From positions 6,572,430 through 6,636,429 of the forward strand of contig NZ_KQ031391.1 of the NCBI RefSeq assembly GCF_000966285.1: a DNA stretch of 64,000 nucleotides. Reading direction: 5' to 3'. This document shows positions 44,381 to 53,865 of this stretch, piece by piece. The position numbers and the translations under genes were made by a program. The DNA is from Pseudofrankia sp. DC12 (lineage in GTDB: Bacteria; Actinomycetota; Actinomycetes; Frankiales; Frankiaceae). Under the pieces are notes generated by a model, which searched no databases, was not told the origin of the DNA, and saw nothing but the letters and a program-made list of their open reading frames with translations. The first letter of the stretch is position 1. Every line of letters starts with the position of its first letter.

Positions 44381-45189
44381 TGTGCGCCACCGGAGCGAAC
44401 GGAGCCGACGGGTCCGCCGCCGTCTCGGCCGGCGGGAGCCATGATGCCGATCGTCCCGCGGCCGGCGCGGACCAGGCCACGCCCGGCGCGGGGGACTCCG
44501 CGCGCACCGTCGCCTGGGCGCTCGGCTCGGACGGGACGCGGCAGGGCGGCCGGGTCCGGATCGACCACCTGATCACCTCAGGGGTGTTCTCCCTCGACGG
44601 CGGCCGGTGGAACGTGGACAACAACGTCTACCTGATCGGTGACGACGAGGAGTGCGTCGTCCTCGACGCCCCGCACGACGCGAAGGCGATCGTCGCCGCG
44701 GTCGGTGACCGCCACCTCGCGGCGATCCTGTGCACCCACGCCCACGACGACCACGTCGACGCCGCCCTCGCGCTCGCCGCCGCGACGGGCGCGAGGATCT
44801 GGCTGCACCCCGCCGACCGCGAGCTGTGGGACCGCACCCACCCGGGGCGTGCCCCCGACCTGGACATCGCGGCCGGCCAGGAGTTCACCGTCGGCACCGG
44901 CCCCGACGCGGTCACCTTGACCACCCTGCACACACCCGGGCACACCTGGGGAAGCGTGTCCTTCTACGCGCCGGGCCTGAACACGGTGTTCACCGGCGAC
45001 ACCCTGTTCCAGGGCGGGCCCGGCGCGACCGGCCGGTCGTTCTCCGACTTCCCGACCATCATCGACTCGATCACCAGCCAGCTGCTGTGCCTGCCCGCCA
45101 GCACGACCGTCCGCACGGGCCACGGCCGCGCGACGACCATCGCCGCCGAGGCTCCGGCCCGCCAGAGCTGGCTCGACCGCGGCCACTGA
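44380..45189 (+). CDS. MBL-fold metallo-hydrolase, mycothiol-linked formaldehyde detoxification
   Basis: 269 residues from ATG 44380; the first 45 are low complexity, so a later start is possible. The metallo-beta-lactamase zinc motif is CTHAHDDHVDA (about 120), with later ligands in TPGHTWGS (about 190), FTGDTLF and TGHGRATT. It resembles glyoxalase II-type thioester hydrolases. The one-base overlap with mscR suggests that it hydrolyses S-formylmycothiol or a related thiol conjugate to complete formaldehyde oxidation to formate. That step is inferred from context. Confidence 0.83.
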   Translation: MCATGANGADGSAAVSAGGSHDADRPAAGADQATPGAGDSARTVAWALGSDGTRQGGRVRIDHLITSGVFSLDGGRWNVDNNVYLIGDDEECVVLDAPHDAKAIVAAVGDRHLAAILCTHAHDDHVDAALALAAATGARIWLHPADRELWDRTHPGRAPDLDIAAGQEFTVGTGPDAVTLTTLHTPGHTWGSVSFYAPGLNTVFTGDTLFQGGPGATGRSFSDFPTIIDSITSQLLCLPASTTVRTGHGRATTIAAEAPARQSWLDRGH

Positions 45190-45303
45190 CGGCGGTGCGA
45201 GCGCCCGCCCCGGGATGCCCGCCGGCCGAGGCCGCCCCCGCCGCCCCGGCCATGGGGACACCGCAGTCCCTCGGTGCATGGCCGGGGCCGGGGGCAGGCC
45301 CGC

Positions 45304-47337
45304 TCAGTCGCTGACGAGCATCTCGCCGGACTGCTGCTGCCAGAGACGGTGGTAGTCGCCCCTGGCATCGAGCAGCTGCTGATGGCTGCCCTGCTCGACG
45401 ATGCGGCCGTTGTCGACGACGACGATGCGGTCCATCCGCAGCAGCGTCGACAGGCGGTGCGCGACGGCGATGACGGTCCGGTCCGCCCACAGGCCTTCCA
45501 GGGCGTGCTGGACGAGCCCTTCGCTCTCGCTGTCCAGGGCGCTGGTCGCCTCGTCCAGCACCAGCAGCGGCTTCTGGTCGAGCAGCGCGCGGGCGATCGC
45601 GATCCGCTGGCGCTGGCCGGTCGACAGCTTGATCCCCCGCTCGCCGACCAGCGTGTCGTAGCCCTCTGCCGCGCGGACGATGAACTCGTGCGCGTGCGCC
45701 CGGCGGGCCGCCTCGTGCACGTCGGCATCCTGGAGCTCCCCGGGCGCACCGTAGGTGATGTTGTCCCGGATCGACCGGTGGAACAGCGAGATGTCCTGCG
45801 GCACGTAGGAGATCGCCGCGGCCAGCCGCCGGTTCGGAATCGTCCGGCCGTCCAGCGCGACCATGCCGAGCGGCAGCCGGTAGTAGCCGAGCAGCAGCTT
45901 GAGCAGCGTCGTCTTGCCGCAGCCCGACCGCCCGACGATGCCGACCTTCTCGCGTGGCTCGATCGTCAGCGTCACCCCGTCCAGCACCCGGATGGCGGGG
46001 TTGTCCGGGTAGGCGAACGTGACGTCCCGCAGCTCCAGCCGGCCCAGCGGGCGCGCGCCGTTCCCGTCGCCCGCGCCGGTAGCGACCGGTGGGCGGGGGA
46101 CGTCCGCGGTGGCCTGGGCGGGAATCTCGTCCGGGCCCGGAGCGTCCGGGTTGGGGAACGCGTCGTCGTCGAGGACGTCGCGAGGCCCGAACAGGTAGGT
46201 GTAGGCCTCCTCCACCCGGGCCAGCCGCAGGTTGAGCTGGGAGGTCTCCCAGATCGCGCCCCAGATGAAGTCAGAGAAGATGAGCAGTGCCGACAGAAAA
46301 GTGGTCAGCTGGCCGATCGTCAGCTCGTGGTGCAGGTAGAGGTAGAGGTTCAGCAGGAGCGCGCCCGGCCAGACCAGGTAACGCACCACGAGGCTCATCG
46401 AGCCCCAGAACATGATGGCCCAGAACATCGACCGGTTCGACGCGCGGACCACGTCCTGGCGGCGTTCGACGACCAGCCCGTGCTCGGCGTTCTCCCGCCG
46501 GAACGACTTCACGCTGACGAAGTTCGCGACGACGTCGATGATGTAGCTTTCCATCTCCGCGTTGACGTCGGTCGAGCGCTTCTCCTCGCGAGCCGAACGG
46601 GCCGCGGTCCGGCGCCCGGCCACCAGCATGACCACGATCGCGGCGCTGAACAGCAGACCGGTCGGCAGGTTCACCGTGAACATGATCAGCACGATGGACG
46701 GCAGCTTGACGGCCAGTTCCACGTAGTTGAAGCACACGTTGTCCAGGAAGTCCCGGAACTCCTGGCCGAGCGTGCGCGCGTAGCCGCTCACCTTGCCGGT
46801 GGCCCGGCCGGCGAAGTACGGGTACTCCTGGTCGATCACCCGGCGGAACAGCAGGTTCTGGTAGTCGTAGCCGCGCGGGTTGAGCCACTTCATGTACATC
46901 AGCTCGGCGGTCCGCCAGAACAGGTCGTGGCAGACGCTGCAGGCGATCAGCGCGACGGTGTAGGCGAGCACGTGGCCGTGCGGGGTGCTCGCGAGCGCCG
47001 CGACGAAACGGCCGATGAAAAGGGGAATGACCGCGAGCGCGATGTCCGCGACGACGAAGACGGTGACGACGGCCAGCACCGACCGGCGGAAGGTCCACAT
47101 GAAACGCAGATAGGAACGAAGGCCCGCGTGCCCGCCGGGCTGCGCGGGCTTCCCGTCCCCGGCCGTCTGGTCGGGTGGGCGGACATTCTCGGCTGACCGC
47201 GGACCGGACGTGGACGCGAGAGCGCCGGCAAGGCCGTCCGCCGTTACCGGGCGCCGTGCGCGCGCCTGGCGGCCGCGGGCCCTGGCTCGTTTTCGCCAGG
47301 GCCCGCGCGACCCAGCTCTTTCGGTCTCGGTGTGCAT
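45304..47337 (-). CDS. ABC exporter, fused membrane and ATPase domains
   Basis: 677 residues. An N-terminal hydrophilic tail of about 75 residues is rich in Arg/Ala. A type IV (former type I) exporter membrane domain of six helices follows (about 80-370), then a nucleotide-binding domain: Walker A GIVGRSGCGKTTLL (about 465), Q-loop YVPQDISLF, signature KLSTGQRQRIAIARAL, Walker B LLVLDEATSALD and H-loop AVAHRLSTL. It should work as a homodimer or with another half-transporter. ATG 47337 is chosen; the AT-rich patch just upstream (about 47380-47400) may hold the promoter. Substrate unknown (drug, lipid or peptide). Confidence 0.87.
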   Translation of the reverse strand: MHTETERAGSRGPWRKRARARGRQARARRPVTADGLAGALASTSGPRSAENVRPPDQTAGDGKPAQPGGHAGLRSYLRFMWTFRRSVLAVVTVFVVADIALAVIPLFIGRFVAALASTPHGHVLAYTVALIACSVCHDLFWRTAELMYMKWLNPRGYDYQNLLFRRVIDQEYPYFAGRATGKVSGYARTLGQEFRDFLDNVCFNYVELAVKLPSIVLIMFTVNLPTGLLFSAAIVVMLVAGRRTAARSAREEKRSTDVNAEMESYIIDVVANFVSVKSFRRENAEHGLVVERRQDVVRASNRSMFWAIMFWGSMSLVVRYLVWPGALLLNLYLYLHHELTIGQLTTFLSALLIFSDFIWGAIWETSQLNLRLARVEEAYTYLFGPRDVLDDDAFPNPDAPGPDEIPAQATADVPRPPVATGAGDGNGARPLGRLELRDVTFAYPDNPAIRVLDGVTLTIEPREKVGIVGRSGCGKTTLLKLLLGYYRLPLGMVALDGRTIPNRRLAAAISYVPQDISLFHRSIRDNITYGAPGELQDADVHEAARRAHAHEFIVRAAEGYDTLVGERGIKLSTGQRQRIAIARALLDQKPLLVLDEATSALDSESEGLVQHALEGLWADRTVIAVAHRLSTLLRMDRIVVVDNGRIVEQGSHQQLLDARGDYHRLWQQQSGEMLVSD

Positions 47338-47452
47338 GAGAACAAGGATCGCCCGGCCCCGGCGTCCGTCGCACCTCATTTTTGCGTTCTAACGCTGTTG
47401 TCCACGCTGTTGACGGGCCGCGACGCGCCGCCTCATGATCTTGCCGGGACGG

Positions 47453-48925
47453 TCAGACCAGGTCAGGTACCCGGTCGAACCAGGGCCGGGCGGTCTCCAG
47501 CTGAGCGGCGACACGCAGCAGGGTTCCCTCACCGCCGAGGGGGGCGACGAACTGGACGCCGAGGGGCAGGCCGTTTGTGGTCCAGTACAGCGGGACGCTC
47601 ATCGCGGGCCGCCCGGTCAGGTTCGCCAGCTGGGTGAACGGCACCCAGCTCAGGTTCGCGAGCACCGCCTTCTCGATCACCCCGAGCCGGCGCAGCAGCT
47701 TGCCGGCCCGCAGCCGGACCAGCGTCATGCCGGCGGCCGTCTCCAGCGCCGACGTCGTGACCTCGGCGACCTTCAGCGGCTCGCGGGCGAGCGTCGGGGT
47801 GAGCAGCAGGTCGTAGCGGCGGTGGAAGTCCACCAGGGCCCGGGTGTAGCCGTGCCAGCGGGACCGGGCCAGCTCCAGGGCCAGGGCATCGGTGGTCCGG
47901 CCGAGCTCCGCGATGATCAGTGTGTCGGTCTCGAAGCCGTCTCCGCCGTCGGCGCGCGCCTGGGCGACCAGCTGCGCGGTCTTCACGTACCAGGCGGTCA
48001 GGAAGTCCGTCGCCAGGGCCTTCTCGTCGACGACCTGCTCGACGGGCTCGACGTCGTGGCCAAGCTCGCGCAGCAGCGCGGCCGCGTCGTCGAGCGCGGC
48101 GGCGGCCTCGGGGGACGGTGCCGGGTTGAGCGCGGACGTCGCGCGCACCCCGATCCGCAGCCGGCCCGGCTCCCGGCCCACCTCGGCGAGGTAGCCGCCG
48201 GGCGGCAGGGTGGCCGGAAGATACGGGGCGTACGGGTCGGCGCCGGCCAGCACGTCGAGCATCGCGGCCGTGTCGCGGACCGAGCGGGAGACGACGCCGT
48301 GCGTCGACATCCCGTTGCCGTCACCCTCGGCGGGGCCGTGCGGCACCACGCCACGGCCGGCTTTCAGGCCGAACAGGCCACAGCACGCGGCCGGGATGCG
48401 GATCGACCCGCCGCCGTCGTTCGCGCCCGCTACCGGCACGATCCCCGCGGCGACCGCGGCCGCGGACCCGCCGGATGACCCGCCGGGCGTGTGCGCCAGG
48501 TTCCACGGGTTGCGGGCCGGTCCCCACAGCTCGGGCTCGGTGATGCCCTTGGAGCCGAACTCGGGGGTGTTGGTCTTGCCGAAGATGACCAGTCCGGCGT
48601 CGAGCCAGCGTTCGACGACCGTCTCGTGCTCGGTCGGGATGTGGTCCTTCAGGGCCCGGCAGCCGGCGGAGGTCGGCACGCCGGCGTAGTCCTGGCCGAG
48701 GTCCTTGAGCAGGAAGGGCACGCCGGCGAACGGGCCGGTCAGCTCGTCGTCGAGGCGCGCGTCGGCGAGATCGTCCATCGGTCGGATGATCGCGTTGAGC
48801 TTCGGGTTGACGGCGGCGGCGCGGTCGCGGGCCGCCGCGAGCAGCTCGGCCGGCTTCACCTCGCCGCCGGCCACCAGCTCGGCCATCGCCGTCGCGTCCA
48901 GCGACCGGTACCGCGCGAACTCCAT
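47453..48925 (-). CDS. Amidase (amidase signature family)
   Basis: 490 residues with a complete Ser-cisSer-Lys triad: Lys in PFLLKDLG (about 78), the cis-Ser in [17 protein letters not shown] (about 150-160) and the nucleophile in [20 protein letters not shown] (about 175). It resembles 6-aminohexanoate-cyclic-dimer hydrolase-type and AmiD amidases. Conserved sequence begins at the first codons ([14 protein letters not shown]), supporting ATG 48925. It stands alone, so its amide substrate cannot be inferred. Confidence 0.87.
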   Translation of the reverse strand: MEFARYRSLDATAMAELVAGGEVKPAELLAAARDRAAAVNPKLNAIIRPMDDLADARLDDELTGPFAGVPFLLKDLGQDYAGVPTSAGCRALKDHIPTEHETVVERWLDAGLVIFGKTNTPEFGSKGITEPELWGPARNPWNLAHTPGGSSGGSAAAVAAGIVPVAGANDGGGSIRIPAACCGLFGLKAGRGVVPHGPAEGDGNGMSTHGVVSRSVRDTAAMLDVLAGADPYAPYLPATLPPGGYLAEVGREPGRLRIGVRATSALNPAPSPEAAAALDDAAALLRELGHDVEPVEQVVDEKALATDFLTAWYVKTAQLVAQARADGGDGFETDTLIIAELGRTTDALALELARSRWHGYTRALVDFHRRYDLLLTPTLAREPLKVAEVTTSALETAAGMTLVRLRAGKLLRRLGVIEKAVLANLSWVPFTQLANLTGRPAMSVPLYWTTNGLPLGVQFVAPLGGEGTLLRVAAQLETARPWFDRVPDLV

Positions 48926-49078
48926 CGCCCCTCCACCCTGAGAACCGTGCGTGCCACCGAGCGGCCCGGACCGGCGCCGGCCGGTCGGCCGCGGCCGGCC
49001 CGCCCCGCCGTACGGGCTGGCGCGCCGGACGCCGTGATCGTGCCACCCGCGCGACGCGGGCGCGCGCCGGCCCGCGGT

Positions 49079-50083
49079 CTATTCCGCCAGAGTGCCGGTG
49101 AGCATGGGCGCGGCGGCCGGGTTCGCCGGGCCGACCGGAGCGCCGGTGACCGCGCGGGGCGCACCGGTCTGGGTGCGGAACTCGACGGTGCAGGTGAACG
49201 ACCGGGAGCCCGCGCGCCAGCTGGCCGTCGAGATCCGGTCCCAGCCGGTCTGCGCCGTCGGCGAGTCGTGGAAGTCCTGTCCGAGGTAGCCCTTGGCGAT
49301 GGCCATGCAGCGCGGTTCGGCGAGCTGCTCGAACTGGCCGTCGTCGGGGGCCACCTCGCCGGGCTTCGCGGGCAGCGTGATCGCGCCGACGGCGATGGCC
49401 TCGTGCGGGGCGTCGCAGGGCACCGTGCCGCGCACCCGCGTGCCGGTCTCGGCCAGGCAGGAGCCGGCCGGGTAGACCAGCGACTGGTCCGCGCCCTCGA
49501 CCATCCCGGTGAAGGCCGGCAGCTCGCCCGCCGGTGGGTCGGCGACCAGCGGGCGCTCGCGCAGCCCGCAGACCAGGGTGCGGTCACCCTCGTCCCAGCG
49601 GTTCGTCGACGGCCGGACCGCGCCGGTCGCGAAGAGCCCGTCCGGGTCCAGCGGGTAGCCCAGGAACGCCGCCGCCGCTGGCCCGCAGACCCCGGCGGTG
49701 ATCGCCGCCCAGCCGGTCTCCGTCGGGTAGGCGCCGCCCGCTGGGTACAGCCCGGGGTCGAGCGTGGCAGCCGACACCGCCTCGAACAGGTGCGGCTCGG
49801 CGCACGGCACGTCCAGGGCCGTGGTGTCGAGGACGGCACTCTGGGCCCAGCGGTAGCAGTGGCCGCGTTGGTAGTCCAGGTGGCCCAGGGAGACGTTGCC
49901 GGCTGCGGGCGGGTCGGGCGCCGCCGCGGTGGCCGCGCCGTCGGCGGCGGGCGCGCCGTGCCGCCCGGTCAGGCCGAACGCCAGGCAGCCCACCGTGATC
50001 GTGGCCAGTACGAGCACAACATCCAGGCCGACCGCGTCCCGCCCCCGCCAGAACGACCGTCGCCAGGGCTTCCAGTCCGTCAA
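49079..50083 (-). CDS. Septum-formation family protein, paralogue 1
   Basis: 334 residues. A short cytoplasmic start and one membrane segment (about 18-38, VVLVLATITVGCLAFGL) precede two copies of the septum-formation domain pattern. The first is GHCYRWAQSAVLDTTALDVPC then AEPHLFEAV (Cys-Cys-Pro-His, about 75-105). The second is PAGSCLAETGTRVRGTVPC then DAPHEAIAV (about 205-230). A C-terminal Cys pair also resembles the paralogue. Members are extracytoplasmic, disulfide-stabilised proteins of actinobacteria linked to cell division. It is encoded 78 bp downstream of a clear paralogue, so the two probably act together. Confidence 0.8.
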   Translation of the reverse strand: MTDWKPWRRSFWRGRDAVGLDVVLVLATITVGCLAFGLTGRHGAPAADGAATAAAPDPPAAGNVSLGHLDYQRGHCYRWAQSAVLDTTALDVPCAEPHLFEAVSAATLDPGLYPAGGAYPTETGWAAITAGVCGPAAAAFLGYPLDPDGLFATGAVRPSTNRWDEGDRTLVCGLRERPLVADPPAGELPAFTGMVEGADQSLVYPAGSCLAETGTRVRGTVPCDAPHEAIAVGAITLPAKPGEVAPDDGQFEQLAEPRCMAIAKGYLGQDFHDSPTAQTGWDRISTASWRAGSRSFTCTVEFRTQTGAPRAVTGAPVGPANPAAAPMLTGTLAE

Positions 50084-50161
50084 CTGCTCCTCAACCTCTG
50101 CTCGGCGGTGAACGGGGGAGCGGCCACGGCGCGGCCGCCGGTCCCAGTCTCGTCAGATTGG

Positions 50162-51424
50162 TCAGGCGAGGACGTCCTGTGCGGGGTGAAGTTGGTCGCC
50201 TGTCACGTTCCGTAGCTTATCGGACCCGTCTGTGTAGCGGACGGTGCAGGTGAAACCGCGGGTTCCCGCCCGCCAGCTCTCCGGGGCGATGGTGTACCAG
50301 CCGAGCCGCACGGTCGGCGTCTCGCGGAACGACCCTCCGAGCGCGCCGCGCGCGACAGCCGCGCACCGCTGCTCGGCCTGGCGGGTGAAGGAGGCGTCGG
50401 CCGGCGGCGCCGCGCCCGGGGGGTCGGACAGGTGCACGTTCCCGATCGCGACGTACTGGTGCGGCGCGGCGCAGGAGACCGCCTCGGTGTCCTGGCCGGT
50501 GCCGTCAGCGGAGGACAGGCAGGTGCCGGCCGGGTAGACCCAGGACTGGTCGGCGCCCTCGGCCTTCCCGGAGAACAGGTCCAGCTGGCCTGCCGGCGCC
50601 GGGACGCCGGGCGAGTAGCCGTTGAGACCGCAGACCAGTTTCCGGTCTCCGGTCTGCCAGCCCTCGTCGGTGGGGCGGATCGATCCCAGGTAGAACCGGC
50701 CGTGCGGGTCCAGCGGGTAGCCGAGGAACTGTTCGACGGTCTGTCGACAGCGCCGCGTCACGATGTCCGTCCACTGGTCCTCGGCCGGGTACCCGGCGCC
50801 GAGAGGGAGCTCGGCGGCGAGGCTGACGGTGTCATCGGCCGCCGACTCGAACAGGTGCGCGCTGTCGCAGGTGACCTCGTCGACCTCGGTGTAGGTGGCC
50901 GCGTCGTCCCAGCGGTAGCAGTGCCCGCGCCGGTAGTCGCGAGCGGCCAGGCCGGGCGAGCCGCCTGGGTCCGAGGTCGGACTGGCGGCCAGCGCCGTCG
51001 CGGCCGCTGCCGTCGGTTCGGGCTTCCTGGTCGCGGGGTGGCGAAGAACGCCGCCGAAGACGAGGTAGGCCGTGCCGAGGGCGAGGACCAGGACGGTGCC
51101 GACACCGACCAGGAGCCGGCCGCGCCGTCTGGCGGGTGGCTCCTCGGCCGGGCTCCAGTCGCGGGGAGACGAGGCGGGCGCCGTGGCAGTCGCCCGCCGG
51201 GCTCGCCGGCGGGTGCGGGGTGAGGCGGGCGCCGCGGACGGGTAGCGCCGGACGGCCGCCCGAGTGCGGGCCGGCGCCTCGTACACGGACGCGCCCTTGA
51301 CGAACGACTCGTCCAGCACGAGGTCCGCGAACGGGTCGTCGTCATGGCCCTTCCTGGCGCGCCGGCCGCCGCGCGGTCCCGGTTCGCCTGCGGCGTCGGG
51401 GTCCTCGGCCACGTCGCCTGTCAC
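50162..51424 (-). CDS. Septum-formation family protein, paralogue 2
   Basis: 420 residues from GTG 51424. A long charged and basic cytoplasmic region (about 1-105, with RKGHDDDPFADLVLDESF) precedes one membrane segment (about 110-130). The same two-repeat external part as in the downstream paralogue follows: GHCYRWDDAATYTEVDEVTC with SAHLFES, and PAGTCLSSADG with CAAPHQYVAIG. The GTG overlaps the stop of a 25-codon reading frame just upstream (GTGA), so translation may be coupled. The basic cytoplasmic tail absent from the partner suggests interaction with the division or DNA-associated machinery; this is inference. Confidence 0.8.
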   Translation of the reverse strand: MTGDVAEDPDAAGEPGPRGGRRARKGHDDDPFADLVLDESFVKGASVYEAPARTRAAVRRYPSAAPASPRTRRRARRATATAPASSPRDWSPAEEPPARRRGRLLVGVGTVLVLALGTAYLVFGGVLRHPATRKPEPTAAAATALAASPTSDPGGSPGLAARDYRRGHCYRWDDAATYTEVDEVTCDSAHLFESAADDTVSLAAELPLGAGYPAEDQWTDIVTRRCRQTVEQFLGYPLDPHGRFYLGSIRPTDEGWQTGDRKLVCGLNGYSPGVPAPAGQLDLFSGKAEGADQSWVYPAGTCLSSADGTGQDTEAVSCAAPHQYVAIGNVHLSDPPGAAPPADASFTRQAEQRCAAVARGALGGSFRETPTVRLGWYTIAPESWRAGTRGFTCTVRYTDGSDKLRNVTGDQLHPAQDVLA

Positions 51425-51498
51425 GGGCGCCCCAGATTCGTCGCTGCCGACAGCCGCGCCGCGGCACGCCTGAGCTCGCGGTAAACCTCGTCCGCCAT
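51421..51498 (-). CDS. Small coupled ORF upstream of the septum-formation gene
   Basis: ATG 51498 opens 25 codons (MADEVYRELRRAAARLSAAT plus NLGRP) whose TGA overlaps the GTG of the septum-formation gene. The peptide is a likely amphipathic helix. It could be a leader that couples or tunes translation, or a tiny protein. No strong ribosome site is seen. Confidence 0.4.
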   Translation of the reverse strand: MADEVYRELRRAAARLSAATNLGRP

Positions 51499-51701
51499 GT
51501 GTTTCTCGGTCCACCTGTCTGTCGCGACGGCAGCGCCGCGCTTTGTCCCGGCGGGGCCGCGGCCGCGCGTCAGCGCGCGACCACCCGGCCCGCCGGACGT
51601 CGCGGCGCTCAGGAATTGTGGCGTGCATATTACTGCCTTATGTCGCGGAAGGGCTGTATGCCTGCTTCCTGGCCGGCCGCCGCGGGGCCGCCGCCGGCGC
51701 G

Positions 51702-52082
51702 CTACGAGGCGGCCCCCGGGGCCGCCCGCCGGCTCGCCTTCTTCTTCGCCGTGCCGCCGGGCGGGAGGCTGCCGGCGAACCGGACGCCCTGGTCGAGCCA
51801 GTCGATCAGCGCGTCGGTGTCCCCGACCGCCGCCGGGTCGACGAGCACCCAGCCGGTCATCGTCCGGCCTCGCATCTCGAACGGGCCGACACCATCCTGG
51901 ATGATCGCGGTTGGGTAGGCGTCCGGGCCGACGCGCAGCATCAGGCCTCTGGACATCACGGCGCAGACGATGTTCCCGTCCAGCAGGAACGCCAGCCCGC
52001 TGAACATGCGCTTCTCGGTCAGCCCGGCCCGCGGCCCCAGCACGTCCCGGACCCGCTCCGCCAGCTCCGCGTCGAACGCCAT
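51702..52082 (-). CDS. TfoX/Sxy N-terminal-domain protein
   Basis: 126 residues. The TfoX_N domain fills about 1-105: LAERVRDVLGPRAGLTEKRMFSGLAFLLDGNIVCAV is its recognisable start, followed by MLRVGPDAYPTAI and the strand MTGWVLVDP. The end is a basic AKKKASRRAA tail. In gammaproteobacteria full-length TfoX regulates competence, but actinobacterial single-domain members have no known role. It is transcribed divergently from the quinone oxidoreductase gene. Confidence 0.82.
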   Translation of the reverse strand: MAFDAELAERVRDVLGPRAGLTEKRMFSGLAFLLDGNIVCAVMSRGLMLRVGPDAYPTAIIQDGVGPFEMRGRTMTGWVLVDPAAVGDTDALIDWLDQGVRFAGSLPPGGTAKKKASRRAAPGAAS

Positions 52083-52195
52083 CGCCAGACCTCCCTCGCC
52101 GCGAGCCGTCGCCGGGCCGGCACCGCCAGGCCGTCAGGACCCCGCCGCCGACATTGTCGCCGCGGCCACCGACAACTTTCCGGCCCGGCCGGTTG

Positions 52196-52215
52196 ACCTC
52201 ATCCGAGCTTGAGGT
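52196..52215. promoter_or_regulatory. Inverted repeat upstream of the quinone oxidoreductase gene
   Basis: ACCTCA (52196-52201) and TGAGGT (52210-52215) form a perfect 6-bp inverted repeat with 8-bp spacer, overlapping a TTGACC that could act as a -35 box. It lies 45 bp before the start codon and is a candidate MerR/TetR-type operator. Confidence 0.35.
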
Positions 52216-52259
52216 TGTCGACTGGAACCGGTGTGAGTACCCGGACGTGGAGGAGACGC

Positions 52260-53219
52260 ATGCGCGCGGTGTGGCTGAGGGAGTTCGGCGGCCCTGAGGT
52301 GCTCGTCGCCGGGACAGCGCCAGACCCGGTGGCCGGGCCTGGCCAGGTCGTCGTCGACGTGGCGGTGGCGAACGTGACCTTCCTCGACACGCTGATCCGC
52401 TCGGGTGCCCCCGGCCCGTTCCAGGTCGCTGTGCCGCTTGTCCCGGGCAACGGGGTCGGCGGAGTCGTGGCCGAGGCAGGCACGGGCGTGGACCGGCGGC
52501 TGCTGGGCCGTCCGGTCGTCGCCAGCCTCGGCGGCTCCGGCGGCTACGCCGAGCGGGTGGCGGTCGACGTCGACAGCCTCGCCGAGGTGCCCGACGGCCT
52601 CGGCGTGGACGCGGCGACCGCGGTGCTCGCCGACGGCCGCACCGCCACCTGGCTGCTGGCGGCGACGAAGGTGGCGCCAGGCGAGCGGGTGCTGGTCGAC
52701 GGCGCGGCGGGGGGTGTCGGCTCGATGCTGGTCCAGCTCGCCCGGGCGGCCGGCGCGACGGTCGTCGCCGCTGCCGGCGGTGCCGCGAAGACCGCGCTGG
52801 CCGCGGACCTCGGTTCCCAGGTCGCCGTCGACTACCTGCGCGACGACTGGCCTGACCAGGTGCGCGACGCCATGGGCGCCGTCGATGTCGCCCTCGACGG
52901 CGTCGGCGGGACGATCGGGCGGGCCGCCTTCGGCCTGCTCGCCCCCGGCGGCCGGCTGCTGTCCTACGGGCTGACCAGCGGCAGCTGGGCGGCGGTGACC
53001 GACGAGGAGGCGGCCACGCGCGGTGTCACCGTCGTCCGGCAGCGACCGAGCCTGGCCGACAACCGCCGATACCTGCGGGCCGCCCTGGCGGCGGCCGCCG
53101 CGGGTAGCCTGCGTCCCCTGATCGGGCAGCGGTTCGGGCTCGACGAGGCGGCCGCGGCCCACGCGGCGATAGCCGCCCGCGCCACGGTCGGCAAGACCCT
53201 GCTCGTCGTCCGGCGCTGA
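52260..53219 (+). CDS. NADPH:quinone oxidoreductase-like zinc-independent alcohol dehydrogenase
   Basis: 319 residues, medium-chain dehydrogenase fold without the zinc-binding Cys/His set. It begins MRAVWLREFGGPEVLVAG, typical of quinone oxidoreductases. The NADP Rossmann loop is LVDGAAGGVGSMLVQLARAAG (about 155-175, described as AxxGVG), and it ends with the helix-strand HAAIAARATVGKTLLVV. ATG 52260 has GGAGGAG seven bases upstream. It probably reduces quinones or enones, or takes part in detoxification. An inverted repeat lies just upstream. Confidence 0.87.
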   Translation: MRAVWLREFGGPEVLVAGTAPDPVAGPGQVVVDVAVANVTFLDTLIRSGAPGPFQVAVPLVPGNGVGGVVAEAGTGVDRRLLGRPVVASLGGSGGYAERVAVDVDSLAEVPDGLGVDAATAVLADGRTATWLLAATKVAPGERVLVDGAAGGVGSMLVQLARAAGATVVAAAGGAAKTALAADLGSQVAVDYLRDDWPDQVRDAMGAVDVALDGVGGTIGRAAFGLLAPGGRLLSYGLTSGSWAAVTDEEAATRGVTVVRQRPSLADNRRYLRAALAAAAAGSLRPLIGQRFGLDEAAAAHAAIAARATVGKTLLVVRR

Positions 53220-53253
53220 CCGCCACAGAGAGCACCGGGCCGGGGCTGGAGCG

Positions 53254-53865
53254 CTAGTCCCAGTGCTCGGCCAGCGCGCCGCCGGACGTCGGGCGAAAGA
53301 CCGGGATGCGCCCGAGGGCGGTGACCAGCGCCGCGTCGTCGCCGAGGGCCGGGCCCCAGCCGGACCCCTCGACGAGCAGGGCGCCGATCGTGACGACGTC
53401 GGCGCCGACGGCGCGCAACAGGCGCAGCGACGCCGCGATCGAGCCGCCCGTCGCGATGACGTCGTCGACCAGCGCGACCCGCCGCCCGGCGACGGCCGGC
53501 ACCCGGGCCCGGTCCAGCAGCAGCCGCTGTGGCACCCCGGTCGTGATCGACTGGAGCGGTTCGGTGAGGGCGTCGGCGAGGTGCGCCTTCGGGGTCTTCT
53601 GCAGGATCACGTAGTCGTCCAAGCCGAGGGCCCGGCTGACCTCGATCGCGACCGGGATGCCCAGCGTGGCAGCGGAGACGACGACCTCGGGCCGGCTCGG
53701 TGCCAGCAGCGCCGCGAGGTCGGCGCCCGCCTGGCGGATGAACGTGAGGCCGACGTCGATCGTCATCAGCAGCGCGACCGTCAGGTCGTCGGAGATCGGG
53801 GTGAGCGGCAGGTCGATCTCCTGTGAGCCGACTGTCGCCCGGTAGGTGGCCCGCTCGTCCGCCAT
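53254..53865 (-). CDS. Phosphoribosyltransferase (adenine PRTase type)
   Basis: 203 residues from ATG 53865, with GAGGGAG eight bases upstream. The PRPP-binding motif is RVALVDDVIATGGSIAASLR (about 125-144, two Asp then TGG). Upstream it has VVVSAATLGIPVAIEVSRALGLDDYVI, the hood/flexible-loop region of apt-like enzymes, and YVILQKTPKAHL. It transfers ribose-5-phosphate to a purine base or may be a PurR-type ligand-sensing domain. The open frame continues in phase into a broken amidohydrolase start upstream (53866-54204). A fusion protein from ATG 54204 is therefore possible, but the internal start is better placed. Confidence 0.78.
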   Translation of the reverse strand: MADERATYRATVGSQEIDLPLTPISDDLTVALLMTIDVGLTFIRQAGADLAALLAPSRPEVVVSAATLGIPVAIEVSRALGLDDYVILQKTPKAHLADALTEPLQSITTGVPQRLLLDRARVPAVAGRRVALVDDVIATGGSIAASLRLLRAVGADVVTIGALLVEGSGWGPALGDDAALVTALGRIPVFRPTSGGALAEHWD

